Below are positions 1 to 5,818 of a DNA stretch of 5,818 nucleotides, piece after piece; position 1 is the first letter of the stretch; every line of letters starts with the position of its first letter. Source of the stretch: Firmicutes bacterium UBA5420. Its GTDB lineage: Bacteria; Bacillota; Limnochordia; Darwinibacteriales; Darwinibacteriaceae. The translations under genes and the position numbers were made by a program. Location of the stretch: the NCBI GenBank assembly GCA_002409455.1, contig DHNI01000051.1, positions 7,838-13,655 on the forward strand, read 5' to 3'. The notes under the pieces are model-generated. The model saw nothing but the letters and a program-made list of their open reading frames with translations, was not told the DNA's origin and ran no database searches.

Positions 1-2
1 AT

Positions 3-53
3 TATGTTAAAGTTAAGTTACCGGAAGATTGTGACCGGAGTTTCAAAGTTTAG
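3..53 (+). CDS. possible C-terminal end of an upstream gene (partial)
   Basis: Frame 3 is open from the window edge to a TAG at 51-53 and would end in YVKVKLPEDCDRSFKV. The composition is protein-like, and the stop overlaps the AGGAGG (52-57) of the next gene, an arrangement also seen at the secA/prfB junction here. Only 16 codons are visible and no family can be named. Frame 1 is also open from the edge to a TAA at 67-69 that overlaps the csp ATG, so the choice of frame is uncertain. The stretch could equally be the untranslated leader of the cold-shock gene. Confidence 0.3.
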   Translation, partial: YVKVKLPEDCDRSFKV

Positions 54-68
54 GAGGAATGTTTACTA

Positions 69-269
69 ATGTTAGGCAAGGTAAAGTGGTTTAATGCTGA
101 AAAGGGTTATGGATTCATTGAGCGTGATGACGGAGAAGGAGATGTGTTCGTACACTTTTCGGCAATTCAGCAAGAGGGTTTCAAAGCTCTCCAAGAAGGC
201 GAAAGTGTGGAGTTCGAGATTACCGCTGGCGATAGAGGGCCACAAGCTTCCAATGTGGTGAAAATCTGA
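69..269 (+). CDS. csp: cold-shock protein (CspA/CspB family, single CSD)
   Basis: This is a 66-residue single cold-shock domain protein. Members are cytoplasmic five-stranded beta-barrels that bind single-stranded RNA and DNA and act as RNA chaperones, melting secondary structure in mRNA, especially after a temperature drop or on growth transitions. Visible hallmarks are the start MLGKVKWFNAEKGYGFI, with RNP1 KGYGFI at residues 12-17 and RNP2 VFVHF at 26-30, and the C-terminal GPQASNVV strand typical of the family. Its length is normal (65-70 residues). The ATG at 69 is preceded by AGGAGG at 52-57 with an 11-base spacer, slightly long but convincing. The gene ends in TGA and is followed 8 bases later by a strong terminator, so it is probably transcribed separately from hpf. 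The family is certain; which paralogue (cspA, B, C or D) cannot be decided from sequence alone. Confidence 0.96.
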   Translation: MLGKVKWFNAEKGYGFIERDDGEGDVFVHFSAIQQEGFKALQEGESVEFEITAGDRGPQASNVVKI

Positions 270-277
270 CTTGAAAC

Positions 278-307
278 GGACTGAGTATATACTCAGTCCA
301 TTTTTTT
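278..307 (+). terminator. Rho-independent terminator after csp
   Basis: Positions 278-299 form a perfect 22-base palindrome. As RNA it folds into a 9-bp stem, GGACTGAGT paired with ACTCAGTCC, around an ATAT loop, followed after one A by seven T residues (301-307). AAA at 274-276 can pair with the first Ts. This is a textbook intrinsic terminator that separates the csp transcript from the hpf-secA-prfB group. Confidence 0.93.
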
Positions 308-314
308 CTAACGG

Positions 315-343
315 GGAGGATTTTCGAGCTTGGATGGGAAATA
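315..343 (+). promoter_or_regulatory. candidate sigma-H-like promoter of hpf
   Basis: GGAGGATTT at 315-323 matches the Bacillus sigma-H -35 consensus RNAGGAWWW at every position. After 11 bases, TGGGAAATA (335-343) resembles the -10 consensus RNNGAATWW, with mismatches at the R and at the T. GGGAAA at 336-341 also fits the sigma-B -10 consensus GGGWAW, but no good sigma-B -35 is seen. No convincing sigma-A promoter was found in the 308-383 gap. In Bacillus subtilis the hpf orthologue (yvyD) is known to be driven by sigma-H and sigma-B, which makes the match plausible here. The predicted start of transcription is near 350. The 315-320 purine run could be mistaken for a ribosome binding site, but the nearest ATG (334) is 13 bases away and opens only 14 codons. 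This rests on consensus matching alone. Confidence 0.35.
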
Positions 344-369
344 TTAGGTACAAACAAGGCTTATCATTG

Positions 370-375
370 AAGGAG
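370..375 (+). promoter_or_regulatory. ribosome binding site fixing the hpf start
   Basis: AAGGAG stands 8 bases before ATG 384, ideal spacing. Its last G is the first base of the in-frame GTG at 375, which rules out that GTG as the initiation codon. Confidence 0.8.
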
Positions 376-383
376 TGAATTAC

Positions 384-929
384 ATGTCCACAATTAGAAT
401 CAATATTTCGGGGAAGAATTTAGAGATTACTCAGGCTTTACGGGGCTACGTAGAAAAGAAGGTTGCCAAGCTTGAGAAATACCTCAATGATAATCAGACG
501 TTTTCGGCAGAGGTCATGCTTAGAACAGAACGGGGCATCCACATTGCTGAAGTTACCATGAATCTTTCTGGGATCATGCTGCGCGGAGAAGGCAAGACAG
601 GTGATATGTACACCTCCATTGATGCTGCCGTGGATCGTATTGAGCGTCAGTTCAACAAGTACAAAAGTAAACTAAGTCGTAGAATCCATGGGCCAAAGCT
701 CGGCGAAATGCAGACACCTGCACAGGGAGAGGCTGGCGATAGCCACGAACCACGCATTGTGAGAACGAAACGGTTCGCGTTAAAGCCTATGGATGTGGAA
801 GAAGCGGTGATGCAGATGGAGCTCTTAGGTCACGACTTCTTTGTATTCCGAGACGCAGACACGGGTGATGTAAGTGTCGTTTATAAGCGTCGCGACGGCA
901 ACTATGGATTGATCGAGTCCCAATTCTAA
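384..929 (+). CDS. hpf: long-form ribosome hibernation promoting factor HPF
   Basis: The 181-residue product is a long-form HPF (YvyD/RaiA family). The N-terminal S30AE/RaiA domain (about residues 3-100, starting TIRINISGKNLEIT) binds the small-subunit decoding channel. A polar linker (about 103-125) joins it to the C-terminal dimerisation domain (about 127-179, with KRFALKPMDVEEAVMQMELL and DVSVVYKRRDGNYGLIE), which pairs two 70S ribosomes into inactive 100S dimers in stationary phase or stress. Both domains are complete and the length is usual for Bacillota (about 175-190). The start is ATG 384, because AAGGAG at 370-375 lies 8 bases upstream. A GTG in frame at 375 overlaps that ribosome binding site and cannot use it. 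The gene follows the csp terminator and a sigma-H-like promoter candidate. Its TAA is one base before the next ATG, so the two genes are probably co-transcribed and translationally coupled. Confidence 0.95.
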   Translation: MSTIRINISGKNLEITQALRGYVEKKVAKLEKYLNDNQTFSAEVMLRTERGIHIAEVTMNLSGIMLRGEGKTGDMYTSIDAAVDRIERQFNKYKSKLSRRIHGPKLGEMQTPAQGEAGDSHEPRIVRTKRFALKPMDVEEAVMQMELLGHDFFVFRDADTGDVSVVYKRRDGNYGLIESQF

Positions 930-930
930 G

Positions 931-2037
931 ATGGCACAGTCAGTTAGTTTAGTTGTGTTTGAAGGTGGGCTGGTGCCAAGTGCGCTCGAAGCGCAAATGC
1001 AGATGGTCAGGCAAGGGATGGTTCTAGATCTTGTGGAAAGAGCTCAACAAGGAGGCCTAGACCATATTGTGGTAGCCACGTCCTACCGGGGCCTTGCAGA
1101 AAGACTACAGCCTACAGGAATCGAAGTTGTAATTGATGAGGAACTCGGAGAACCCTTCCATTTTGGCCAACGTTTACAGGATATTGTGCAGTCGTATCGT
1201 TTGGAAAAAGTGTTGTATATGGGGGGAGCAGCTGCTCCCCTGATTTCATCTTCCGAGTTTAAATATCTGAGGGAACTGCTAGAACAGAACGAAGGAATCT
1301 TGCTTGCCAACAATTATTATTCCGCAGACATTGTGGGGTTCACACCTGGGCAAGCTTTGAGTAACATTTCTCTTCCGCCTATTGATAATACTTTGGCACT
1401 GGCTTTAAGCAACGAAGCGGGTTTGCGGTGGATTCCAATCCAGCGCACTCTAGGTTTGAATTTTGATATAGATACGCCAACTGATATCATGATTATGTCT
1501 GTTCACCCTGATATGGGTGTTCATACTCGCGAGGCCGTGCAAGACTTGCACTGGGATTTTCAGCGTTATAAGGCTATCAAAGATCTCCTCGGTAATCCCA
1601 ATGGGGAGATGGTTATTTACGGACGGGTAGGCTCTAACCTCTTTCAGTTCTTAGATGCGCACACCCGTTGCCGGTTGCGCCTCTACTCGGAAGAGCGAGG
1701 AATGAAAGCTCTTGGCCGAGATACCCGGGGCGAAGTGAAAGCCCTCATGGGCAGGCTCATTGATGAACTGGGCTTTGTGCATTTTTTCGATTTTTTAGCC
1801 GAAATAGCACTAGGTGCCGTCTTAGACACGCGGGTACTATTCGAACACTTTAAATGGCAATTAACATCGGCTGATCGCTTTGCCTCGGATCTAGGAGCGG
1901 TTGATTTGATTTCCCACCCCTTATTGAAAGAGTTCACCTGTGCGGCCATGGAGGCACAAATTCCTGTGTTGCTTGGAGGCCATTCCCTTGTCACAGGTGG
2001 ATTATGGGCATTGATTGACGCGGGTGGAAAGGGTTAG
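931..2037 (+). CDS. conserved-looking protein, N-terminal NTP-transferase-like (GT-A) domain plus unassigned C-terminal domain
   Basis: I do not recognise a characterised gene. The product has 368 residues, with no signal peptide or clear membrane segment, so it is probably cytoplasmic. Residues 1-190 follow the MobA/CofC-type nucleotidyltransferase order: strand HIVVATS (45-51), strand IEVVIDEELGEP (64-75), helix HFGQRLQDIV (77-86), strand VLYMGGAAAPLISSSEF (94-110) and FDIDTPTD (178-185), the last resembling the DIDTPEDL segment of CofC-like enzymes. The glycine-rich nucleotide loop and Lys of MobA are absent, and the usual metal-binding Asp of the DLPLL-type segment appears to be Ala, so activity is doubtful or altered. 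Residues 225-368 form a second domain with RVGSN (232-236), SEERGM (253-258), DTRVLFEH (299-306), SADRFASDLG (313-322) and IPVLLGGHSLVTGGLWALID (344-363); I cannot assign it. ATG 931 follows the hpf stop by one base with no clear Shine-Dalgarno, which suggests coupled translation. It ends TAG 25 bases before secA. The CDS is secure; the fold is an inference. Confidence 0.85.
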   Translation: MAQSVSLVVFEGGLVPSALEAQMQMVRQGMVLDLVERAQQGGLDHIVVATSYRGLAERLQPTGIEVVIDEELGEPFHFGQRLQDIVQSYRLEKVLYMGGAAAPLISSSEFKYLRELLEQNEGILLANNYYSADIVGFTPGQALSNISLPPIDNTLALALSNEAGLRWIPIQRTLGLNFDIDTPTDIMIMSVHPDMGVHTREAVQDLHWDFQRYKAIKDLLGNPNGEMVIYGRVGSNLFQFLDAHTRCRLRLYSEERGMKALGRDTRGEVKALMGRLIDELGFVHFFDFLAEIALGAVLDTRVLFEHFKWQLTSADRFASDLGAVDLISHPLLKEFTCAAMEAQIPVLLGGHSLVTGGLWALIDAGGKG

Positions 2038-2043
2038 TACAAT
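2015..2043 (+). promoter_or_regulatory. probable sigma-A promoter for secA inside the end of the preceding gene
   Basis: TTGACG (2015-2020) and TACAAT (2038-2043) are separated by exactly 17 bases. Each hexamer matches the sigma-A consensus (TTGACA, TATAAT) at five of six positions. Transcription would begin about 2050, at the first base of the secA ribosome binding site GGGAGG (2050-2055), giving a leader of only about 13 bases. The -35 and spacer lie in the last codons of the preceding gene and the -10 just after its stop. It would allow secA and prfB expression independent of hpf. Predicted by inspection only. Confidence 0.6.
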
Positions 2044-2049
2044 AGAGCC

Positions 2050-2055
2050 GGGAGG
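2050..2055 (+). promoter_or_regulatory. ribosome binding site fixing the secA start
   Basis: GGGAGG is placed 7 bases before GTG 2063. It rules out the longer in-frame start at TTG 2015, which has no comparable site, would add 16 residues unlike SecA, and would overlap the preceding gene. The ATG at 2061 is out of frame and reaches a stop within six codons. Confidence 0.85.
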
Positions 2056-2062
2056 TAGAGAT

Positions 2063-4570
2063 GTGCTCAAGAGTATAAAAAGTTTTTTCGATCCAACAGA
2101 GCGAGAATTAAAGCGTCTAGAATCGGTTATTCAATCCATCAACGCGATGGAGCCCGAGCTGCAAACACTTAGCGATAGTGAACTGCGCAGCAAGACCGAC
2201 TATTTCCAGGAAAAGCTACGTGGGGGCGCTACTTTAGACGATATTCTTCCGGAGACCTTTGCCGTTGTCCGCGAGGCATCACGGCGAGTTTTAAATATGC
2301 GTCACTTTGATGTGCAGCTTGTGGGGGGAATCATCCTCCACCAAGGTCGCATTGCAGAGATGAAGACGGGGGAGGGCAAGACCTTAGTGGCCACCCTGCC
2401 TGTCTATTTAAATGCCTTAACCAACCAAGGGGTTCATGTGATCACTGTTAATGACTACTTGGCCAGGCGTGACGCGGAGTGGATGGGACAAATCTACGAA
2501 TTCCTTGGATTAACCGTAGGTGTGGTCGTTCATGGTTTGAGCTTTGAAGAGCGCCGCGAGGCTTATGGTTCACACATTACCTATGGAACCAACAACGAGT
2601 TTGGCTTTGACTACCTGCGGGATAATATGGTTGTGTCCTCTGAACAAATGGTGCAAAGATCGCTTCACTATGCCATTGTGGACGAAGTAGACTCGATCTT
2701 AATTGACGAGGCGAGAACCCCTCTGATTATCTCCGGAGCTGCAGAAGATTCTGCTCGGCACTATATGCGTTTTGCTCAAATCGTTCCACAGCTCAAACCA
2801 GAGCAAGATTATGCAGTGGACGAAAAGGCCAGAACCATTGCGATTACTGATGAAGGTGTAGCTCGCGTAGAGAAGATTCTTGGTGTAGATAACCTTTTTG
2901 ATGATGTGCACTTCGAACTTAATCACTATCTGAATCAAGCGTTGAAGGCGAAAGAGTTCTTCTTGCGTGATCGTGATTATGTGGTGAAGGATGGCGAAGT
3001 TCTTATTGTAGACGAGTTCACCGGACGCATTATGGAGGGAAGACGCTATTCTGATGGCCTTCACCAGAGTATTGAAGCCAAAGAAGGGGTTTCTGTACTG
3101 AAGGAAAGCCAAACTCTAGCCTCGATCACCTATCAGAATTATTTTAGAATGTATACCAAGCTCGCGGGCATGACAGGTACTGCGAAGACCGAAGAGGATG
3201 AATTTAGAAAGATCTACGGTCTTGATGTGGTGGTCATTCCCACCAACAAACCTATGATTAGAAAAGATTTGCCTGATGCGGTTTATAAAACGTTCAAGGG
3301 CAAGGCCGAAGCTATCGTGAGGGATATTGAGGAGCGTCACAGTAAGGGGCAGCCCGTCCTTGTGGGTACCATCAGTATTGAAACTTCAGAACTATTCAGT
3401 ACTCTACTGAAACGTCGGGGCATTCCCCATCAGGTCTTGAACGCAAAGTATCATGATAAAGAGGCTGAAATTGTGAAGCAGGCTGGCCAGCGTGATATGG
3501 TCACCATCGCTACAAATATGGCTGGTCGGGGTACGGATATTGTTTTGGGTGAAGGCGTCGTTGCGTTAGGCGGTCTGCATATTCTTGGCACCGAACGCCA
3601 TGAGTCTAGACGCATTGATAACCAGCTCAGGGGACGTTCTGGACGGCAAGGGGATCCGGGGTCTTCGCAGTTTTATGTGTCCATGGAAGATGATATTATG
3701 CGTTTATTCGGTTCGGAGCGCATTATGGGGATTATGGATCGTCTAGGTTGGGAAGAAGATCAGGTTATCGATCATCCCCAAATTAGCAAGGGTATCGAGA
3801 ACGCTCAAAAACGCGTAGAAACCCGCCATTTTGAGATCAGAAAACAGGTTCTCGAGTATGATGATGTTATGAACCAGCAGCGTGAGGTGATTTACGCACA
3901 AAGGCGTGGTGTGCTCCTCGATGAGAACATTTCCCAGCAAATAACAGGCATGTTTCACCCAGTCTTCGAACGGATCGTTAAACACTATGCCGACGAGAAG
4001 ATGATTCCCGAAGAGTGGAATATTGATGCTATTAGGCAGAATTATGCAGAGATTGTAGGTAAGGGGCTACCACTGACGAACGAGAAGCTCAGTGATCTTA
4101 CACCCGAGGAGATAACCCAGAAGCTCACTGACTTTGCCAGCAAGGCATATGAAGAGCGGACAGCGGAGTACGGCGAAGATTTGCAAAGGCAGATTGAAAA
4201 GGTTGTCCTTCTGCAAATCACCGATCAAAAGTGGATGGACCATTTGAGCGCCATGGATGATCTACGCGAAGGGATCGGTCTAAGGGCTTACGCACAGCGT
4301 GATCCGCTTCTGGAATACAGGTTTGAGGCCTATGAAATGTTTCAGGAAATGGTCAGCAGTATTCAGGAAGATACAATCAGTATGCTCTTTAAGGTTCGTT
4401 TAGCGCAAGAAAGCAGCTACACTAAGCCCAAGGATCGTTTGGCGACGGCCCAGACGAACCAGGGAGAAGGGGCTGTGCAAAAACCCCGACGGGTGGAAGA
4501 GAAGGTTGGCCGCAACGACCCCTGTCCTTGTGGAAGCGGGAAGAAGTATAAGAAGTGCCATGGGAGGTAG
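2063..4570 (+). CDS. secA: preprotein translocase ATPase subunit SecA
   Basis: This is the ATPase motor that drives unfolded preproteins through the SecYEG channel, cycling between cytosol and inner face of the membrane. From GTG 2063 the product has 835 residues, close to Bacillus SecA (841), and begins with the family-typical LKSIKSFFDPTERELKRL. Visible motifs: Walker A GEGKT (103-107, Lys106), Walker B DEVD (207-210) followed by SILIDEARTPLIISG, the second nucleotide-binding fold TNMAGRGTDI (484-493) and the arginine motif LRGRSGRQGD (522-531), then the helical scaffold/wing region, and the C-terminal zinc finger NDPCPCGSGKKYKKCHGR with Cys821, Cys823, Cys832 and His833, which contacts SecB-like factors, ribosome or lipid. 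Lys106 and Asp207 coincide with B. subtilis numbering, supporting this start. All motifs are intact and there is no frameshift. Its stop TAG overlaps the prfB ribosome binding site region, so secA and prfB are co-transcribed. Confidence 0.98.
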   Translation: MLKSIKSFFDPTERELKRLESVIQSINAMEPELQTLSDSELRSKTDYFQEKLRGGATLDDILPETFAVVREASRRVLNMRHFDVQLVGGIILHQGRIAEMKTGEGKTLVATLPVYLNALTNQGVHVITVNDYLARRDAEWMGQIYEFLGLTVGVVVHGLSFEERREAYGSHITYGTNNEFGFDYLRDNMVVSSEQMVQRSLHYAIVDEVDSILIDEARTPLIISGAAEDSARHYMRFAQIVPQLKPEQDYAVDEKARTIAITDEGVARVEKILGVDNLFDDVHFELNHYLNQALKAKEFFLRDRDYVVKDGEVLIVDEFTGRIMEGRRYSDGLHQSIEAKEGVSVLKESQTLASITYQNYFRMYTKLAGMTGTAKTEEDEFRKIYGLDVVVIPTNKPMIRKDLPDAVYKTFKGKAEAIVRDIEERHSKGQPVLVGTISIETSELFSTLLKRRGIPHQVLNAKYHDKEAEIVKQAGQRDMVTIATNMAGRGTDIVLGEGVVALGGLHILGTERHESRRIDNQLRGRSGRQGDPGSSQFYVSMEDDIMRLFGSERIMGIMDRLGWEEDQVIDHPQISKGIENAQKRVETRHFEIRKQVLEYDDVMNQQREVIYAQRRGVLLDENISQQITGMFHPVFERIVKHYADEKMIPEEWNIDAIRQNYAEIVGKGLPLTNEKLSDLTPEEITQKLTDFASKAYEERTAEYGEDLQRQIEKVVLLQITDQKWMDHLSAMDDLREGIGLRAYAQRDPLLEYRFEAYEMFQEMVSSIQEDTISMLFKVRLAQESSYTKPKDRLATAQTNQGEGAVQKPRRVEEKVGRNDPCPCGSGKKYKKCHGR

Positions 4571-4574
4571 TTTG

Positions 4575-5658
4575 ATGCAAGAGTTATTGTCAGATTTAGG
4601 TAGGCGCATCGAAGAAATGCGAGGGTATCTTTGACATTGATGACAACGAAACCAAGCTCCAAGAACTTGAAGAGAGTATGCTGGCCGAAGGTTTTTGGGA
4701 TAACCAAGAATTGGCCCAACAGACCACCAAGGAGATTAGTGGCGTAAAGAGAATTATTCAGGAGTGGAACGAGGTTCACGGGCTCCTTGAAGAGGCTTTG
4801 ACCTTGGTCGAACTGTTGGACGAGGTTGCTGATGCGAGCCTCGAGGCAGAACTGGGCGATCTCTTGCCCAAGCTTGAGCGGGCTGTTGATGAATTGGAAC
4901 TAGCCTCCCTTTTAAGCGGGGAGTATGATGGCAATAACGCCATTCTAACCATTCATCCTGGGGCTGGGGGCACCGAGTCGCAGGATTGGGCAGCGATGCT
5001 CCTAAGGATGTATACTCGCTGGGCTGAAGATCAAGGGTATGCTGTGGAAGTGCTAGATTATCAGCCTGGAGATGAAGCGGGGTTAAAGGACGCTACATTG
5101 CTAATTAGAGGAACGAATGTCTATGGCTATCTGCGAAGTGAAAAAGGCGTACATCGTCTAGTCAGGATTTCTCCCTTTGATTCTTCTGGCCGTAGACACA
5201 CTTCTTTTTCATCCGTGGAAGTGCTGCCAGAGATCGAAGACGATGTCACGGTGGAGATCAACCCGGATGATTTGCGAATTGATACCTACAGGGCCAGTGG
5301 CGCGGGGGGCCAGCATGTTAACAAAACGGACTCGGCCATTCGCATTACACACTTACCTTCCGGAATCGTTGTGCAATGCCAATCAGAGCGATCCCAGCAT
5401 TCTAATCGTGAAGCGGCGCTGAAGATTCTCAAGGCTAGGCTCCTAGAGCGACAACTCCAAGAGCAACGTGCCAAAATGGAGAGTCTAAAAGGTCAGCATC
5501 AAGATATTGCTTGGGGTAGTCAGATTCGTTCCTACGTGTTTTGCCCTTATACTATGGTTAAGGATCATCGTAGCAATGTGGAAGTGGGCAATGTGAATGG
5601 GGTCATGGATGGTGATTTGGCTCCCTTCATTGAAGGATATCTCAAGTTGAAGCAATAG
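4575..5658 (+). CDS. prfB: peptide chain release factor 2 (RF2), made by programmed +1 frameshift
   Basis: RF2 recognises UGA and UAA stop codons and triggers hydrolysis of peptidyl-tRNA on the ribosome. The coding sequence is in two segments, 4575-4631 and 4633-5658, giving 360 residues. The first reads MQELLSDLGRRIEEMRGYL, then an in-frame TGA at 4632-4634. A +1 slip at CTT T continues as DIDDNETKLQELEESMLAEG, so the joint reads RGYL-D exactly as in E. coli RF2. Functional motifs are the RF2 anticodon-like tripeptide SPF at 199-201 and the catalytic GGQ at 244-246 within ASGAGGQHVNKTDSAIRI. The start ATG 4575 has GGGAGG at 4562-4567, seven bases upstream and inside the secA end. An annotation starting at ATG 4678 would lose the first 34 residues and miss the frameshift. 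Low RF2 slows termination at the TGA and raises frameshifting, an autoregulatory loop. The gene ends in TAG, an RF1 codon, before a terminator. Confidence 0.97.
4621..4635 (+). other. prfB: programmed +1 ribosomal frameshift site of prfB
   Basis: The site reads GAGGGTATCTTTGAC: an internal Shine-Dalgarno-like GAGGG (4621-4625), a three-base TAT spacer, the slippery CTT (4629-4631) and the stop TGA (4632-4634) followed by C, the poor-termination context. In E. coli the site is AGGGGG TAT CTT TGA C; all bases from GGG onward are identical. The ribosome pairs its anti-SD with the purine run, slips from CTT to TTT and resumes at GAC 4633, which is in frame with the rest of RF2. When RF2 is plentiful, termination after residue 19 dominates. 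Confidence 0.96.
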
Positions 5659-5665
5659 ACATAAG

Positions 5666-5701
5666 ATGGCCTTTTTCGCAGGGAGGAAAGGGCCATTTTT
5701 T
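5666..5701 (+). terminator. Rho-independent terminator after prfB
   Basis: ATGGCCTTTTTC (5666-5677) pairs with GGAAAGGGCCAT (5685-5696) in a 12-bp stem with two T-G wobbles, around a seven-base loop GCAGGGA. A run of six Ts (5696-5701) follows. It begins 7 bases after the prfB stop and likely ends the hpf/secA/prfB transcript. Confidence 0.9.
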
Positions 5702-5738
5702 AAGAAGTGAAATGGAAAAGTGGGAGGAGTAATCGGCC

Positions 5739-5818
5739 ATGAAGCGATATAAGCTGGGCTTAGCAGGTCTTGTCATCATCCTTGTTATTTTGGCCATTCC
5801 CAGGGTTCTTTTGATTCC
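5739..5818 (+). CDS. N-terminus of a membrane-anchored or secreted protein (partial)
   Basis: A reading frame opens at ATG 5739 with GGGAGGAG (5722-5729) nine bases upstream and continues past the window edge. The 26 visible residues read MKRYKLGLAGLVIILVILAI followed by PRVLLI. The pattern is three basic residues, then a strongly hydrophobic stretch (about residues 8-20), typical of a signal peptide or an N-terminal membrane anchor; no lipobox cysteine or signal peptidase site is visible yet. No family can be named from so little sequence. It follows the prfB terminator and no clear sigma-A promoter was seen in 5702-5738, so it depends on read-through or on a promoter I do not recognise. Confidence 0.7.
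   Translation, partial: MKRYKLGLAGLVIILVILAIPRVLLI

Noticed and set aside
20..39. Repeated ACCGGA (20-25 and 34-39), possible hairpin or cold-box in the csp leader
   Set aside because: Only a 4-bp CCGG/CCGG stem is possible and no known cold-box sequence is evident; it may also be the end of an upstream gene.
375..383. hpf starting at GTG 375
   Set aside because: The GTG overlaps its would-be ribosome binding site; AAGGAG is spaced correctly for ATG 384.
2015..2062. secA starting at TTG 2015
   Set aside because: No suitable ribosome binding site, extra residues unlike SecA N-termini, overlap with the previous gene; GGGAGG points to GTG 2063, which also gives Bacillus-like numbering of Lys106 and Asp207.
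2699..3112. Long minus-strand reading frames inside secA
   Set aside because: They have no ribosome binding sites and no recognisable domains, and they lie opposite a fully conserved SecA; they are antisense shadows.
4528..4552. TTGTGG and TATAAG as a promoter for prfB in the secA end
   Set aside because: Spacing is only 13 bases and the sequence encodes the conserved SecA zinc finger.
4678..5658. prfB starting at ATG 4678
   Set aside because: No ribosome binding site of matching quality there, and the preceding codons 4633-4677 continue RF2 homology back to the frameshift site and the ATG at 4575.
2035..5658. The last three complete genes all end in TAG (RF1 codon) while prfB encodes the UGA/UAA factor
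   Set aside because: Three stops are too few to argue for selection; noted as a coincidence.

Overview
The window carries a co-directional (+ strand) housekeeping cluster typical of low-to-mid GC Gram-positive bacteria (Bacillota, most likely a Clostridia-type lineage). The evidence is the order cold-shock protein, long-form hibernation factor hpf, one extra gene, secA, prfB, together with strong AGGAGG-type ribosome binding sites, a SecA of Bacillus-like length and numbering, and compact U-tract terminators. I cannot name a genus from the sequence alone.

Layout: positions 1-53 may hold the last codons of an upstream gene. A 66-residue cold-shock protein (69-269) follows and ends at a near-perfect Rho-independent terminator (278-307). 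A short intergenic stretch (308-383) contains a candidate sigma-H-like promoter and then hpf (start at 384, not at the GTG at 375). One base after the hpf stop begins a 368-residue protein (931-2037). I read its first half as a divergent GT-A/MobA-CofC-like nucleotidyltransferase fold; its C-terminal half I cannot assign. secA follows (start GTG 2063), with a good sigma-A promoter lying across the end of the preceding gene. prfB (4575-5658) is read through a classical programmed +1 frameshift at an in-frame TGA (4632-4634). A hairpin terminator (5666-5701) closes the group. A new reading frame with a hydrophobic N-terminus starts at 5739 and runs off the window.

The known genes share a theme of protein synthesis and export: RNA chaperoning in the cold (Csp), ribosome dimerisation and storage (HPF), the translocation motor (SecA) and UGA/UAA termination (RF2). 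prfB regulates itself, because low RF2 favours the frameshift that makes RF2. The most interesting items are the unassigned 368-residue protein between hpf and secA, which lacks the expected metal-binding Asp and has an 18-bp perfect palindrome over the same codons; the internal secA promoter that would give a very short leader; and the sigma-H-like site in front of hpf. I found no CRISPR array, insertion sequence, tRNA or rRNA. The rest looks like ordinary core genome.
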